Positions 63,405-64,000 of a DNA stretch of 64,000 nucleotides are shown here, in pieces. The stretch is from Leucobacter sp. Psy1 (lineage in GTDB: Bacteria; Actinomycetota; Actinomycetes; Actinomycetales; Microbacteriaceae): the NCBI RefSeq assembly GCF_020096995.1, contig NZ_CP083692.1:1116001-1180000 (forward strand), read 5' to 3'. Both the position numbers and the translations under genes were made by a program. The notes below the pieces were generated by a model. That model saw nothing but the letters and a program-made list of their open reading frames with translations. It did not search any database and was not told where the DNA came from. Position 1 is the stretch's first letter, and each line of letters begins with the position of its first letter.

Positions 63405-64000
63405 TGCGCGTCCCACTCAGCTGGCTCGGTGAGAGCGTCGAACTCGCGCCAGGCGCGACCCCCGAGCAGGTGCACGCCGACCTCGTGCGCGTGGGCTTCG
63501 AAGAGGAGTCCATTCGCCGCTTCGAGGTGTCCGGGCCCGTGGTGGTCGGGGAGGTGCTCTCCGCAGAACCCGAGCCCCAGTCCAATGGGAAGACGATCAA
63601 TTGGTGCCAGGTGCGCGTGGCTTCCGAGGGGCAGACCGCTGCGGACGGCGGTGCGGACGTCCGCGGAATCGTCTGCGGAGCCCACAACTTCGGGCCGGGC
63701 GACCGCGTTGTCGTGACGCTGCCCGGAGCGGTGCTGCCAGGCGACTTCAGGATCGCCGCCCGGAAGACCTACGGGCACGTCTCGGACGGCATGATCGCCT
63801 CCGCACGTGAGCTGTCGCTCGGTGAAGACCACGAGGGCATCATCGTGCTGTCGCGGCTCGGTCTCGACGAGACGAACGGTGCCGTCATCGGTGCCGATGC
63901 CCTGGCGCTGCTGGGCCTGGATGAAAGTGCGGTCGAGATCAACGTGACTCCCGACCGCGGCTACGCCTTCTCGGTTCGCGGTGTGGCGCGCGAGTACGGC
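63404..64000 (+). CDS. pheT: phenylalanyl-tRNA synthetase beta subunit (3' cut by window)
   Basis: The first 199 residues are visible; the reading frame runs off the right edge. The N-terminal RVPLSWLGESVELAPGATPE precedes an EMAP/OB-fold tRNA-binding domain (INWCQVRVASEGQ, GIVCGAHNFGPGDRVVVTLP, GHVSDGMIASARELSLGEDH), then the start of the B3/B4 region (VEINVTPDRGYAFSVRGVAR). ATG 63404 overlaps the pheS stop, so the two subunits are translationally coupled. GGAGG 13 nt upstream could serve as ribosome binding site. Confidence 0.95.
   Translation, partial: MRVPLSWLGESVELAPGATPEQVHADLVRVGFEEESIRRFEVSGPVVVGEVLSAEPEPQSNGKTINWCQVRVASEGQTAADGGADVRGIVCGAHNFGPGDRVVVTLPGAVLPGDFRIAARKTYGHVSDGMIASARELSLGEDHEGIIVLSRLGLDETNGAVIGADALALLGLDESAVEINVTPDRGYAFSVRGVAREYG

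Overview
The window is a dense, high-GC, mostly housekeeping stretch of an actinobacterial chromosome. Protein-level resemblance, gene order (clgR-DUF3046-recA-recX-miaB-miaA-dapF; lexA divergent from a LysM gene; dapB, thyA-dfrA, dapA, rnj) and several FemX-type peptidoglycan bridge enzymes point to Microbacteriaceae. Leucobacter is my best guess for the genus, by family resemblance only. No phage, transposase, CRISPR array, rRNA or tRNA gene was seen.

Layout. 0-3.6 kb: end of an Asp23/Gls24 gene, a small partner, and two coupled CNNM/CorC-type transporters behind a structured leader. 3.6-6.4 kb: furA-katG with a perfect Fur-type palindrome. 6.4-11.1 kb: photolyase, Lrp divergent from a branched-chain amino acid exporter (azlCD), PPK2 and a membrane pair. 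11.2-17.2 kb: serA, asparaginase, ddaH and pnp with a long leader. 17.4-28.1 kb: M16 peptidase, dapB, an APC permease, an atypical secreted protein/lipoprotein pair, thyA-dfrA, dapA, rnj and a first femX. 28.2-33.6 kb: two more femX paralogues, murJ and an M23 hydrolase. 33.7-43.2 kb: ftsK, pgsA, cinA, clgR, DUF3046, recA, recX, miaB and miaA. 43.2-46.4 kb: dapF, a methyltransferase and hflX. 46.4-50.6 kb: a TPP-riboswitch-controlled thiE-thiO-thiS-thiG-thiF operon. 50.7-53.9 kb: lipB-lipA, lexA and a divergent LysM protein. 53.9-58.3 kb: hisC, hisB-hisH-priA and an SseB-like gene. 58.3-64 kb: infC-rpmI-rplT, an rRNA methyltransferase, copC, a membrane protein, pheS and pheT (cut by the right edge).

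How it works together. Three themes recur. The first is envelope building: FemX trio, MurJ, M23 hydrolase, FtsK, PgsA, M16. The second is DNA damage and oxidative stress: FurA-KatG, photolyase, LexA, RecA/RecX and a probable SOS division inhibitor. The third is diaminopimelate/lysine, histidine, thiamine and lipoate biosynthesis. Many genes show a TANNNT hexamer 6-8 nt before the start codon and no Shine-Dalgarno, the signature of leaderless mRNAs. The few leadered genes (serA, pnp, clgR, infC) have a hairpin near the predicted 5' end.

The points most worth a second look are the structured leader before the CorC gene, the AT-richer secreted protein/lipoprotein pair with its tandem operator, the LexA/LysM divergon, the likely ATC start of infC, and the three FemX paralogues around murJ.
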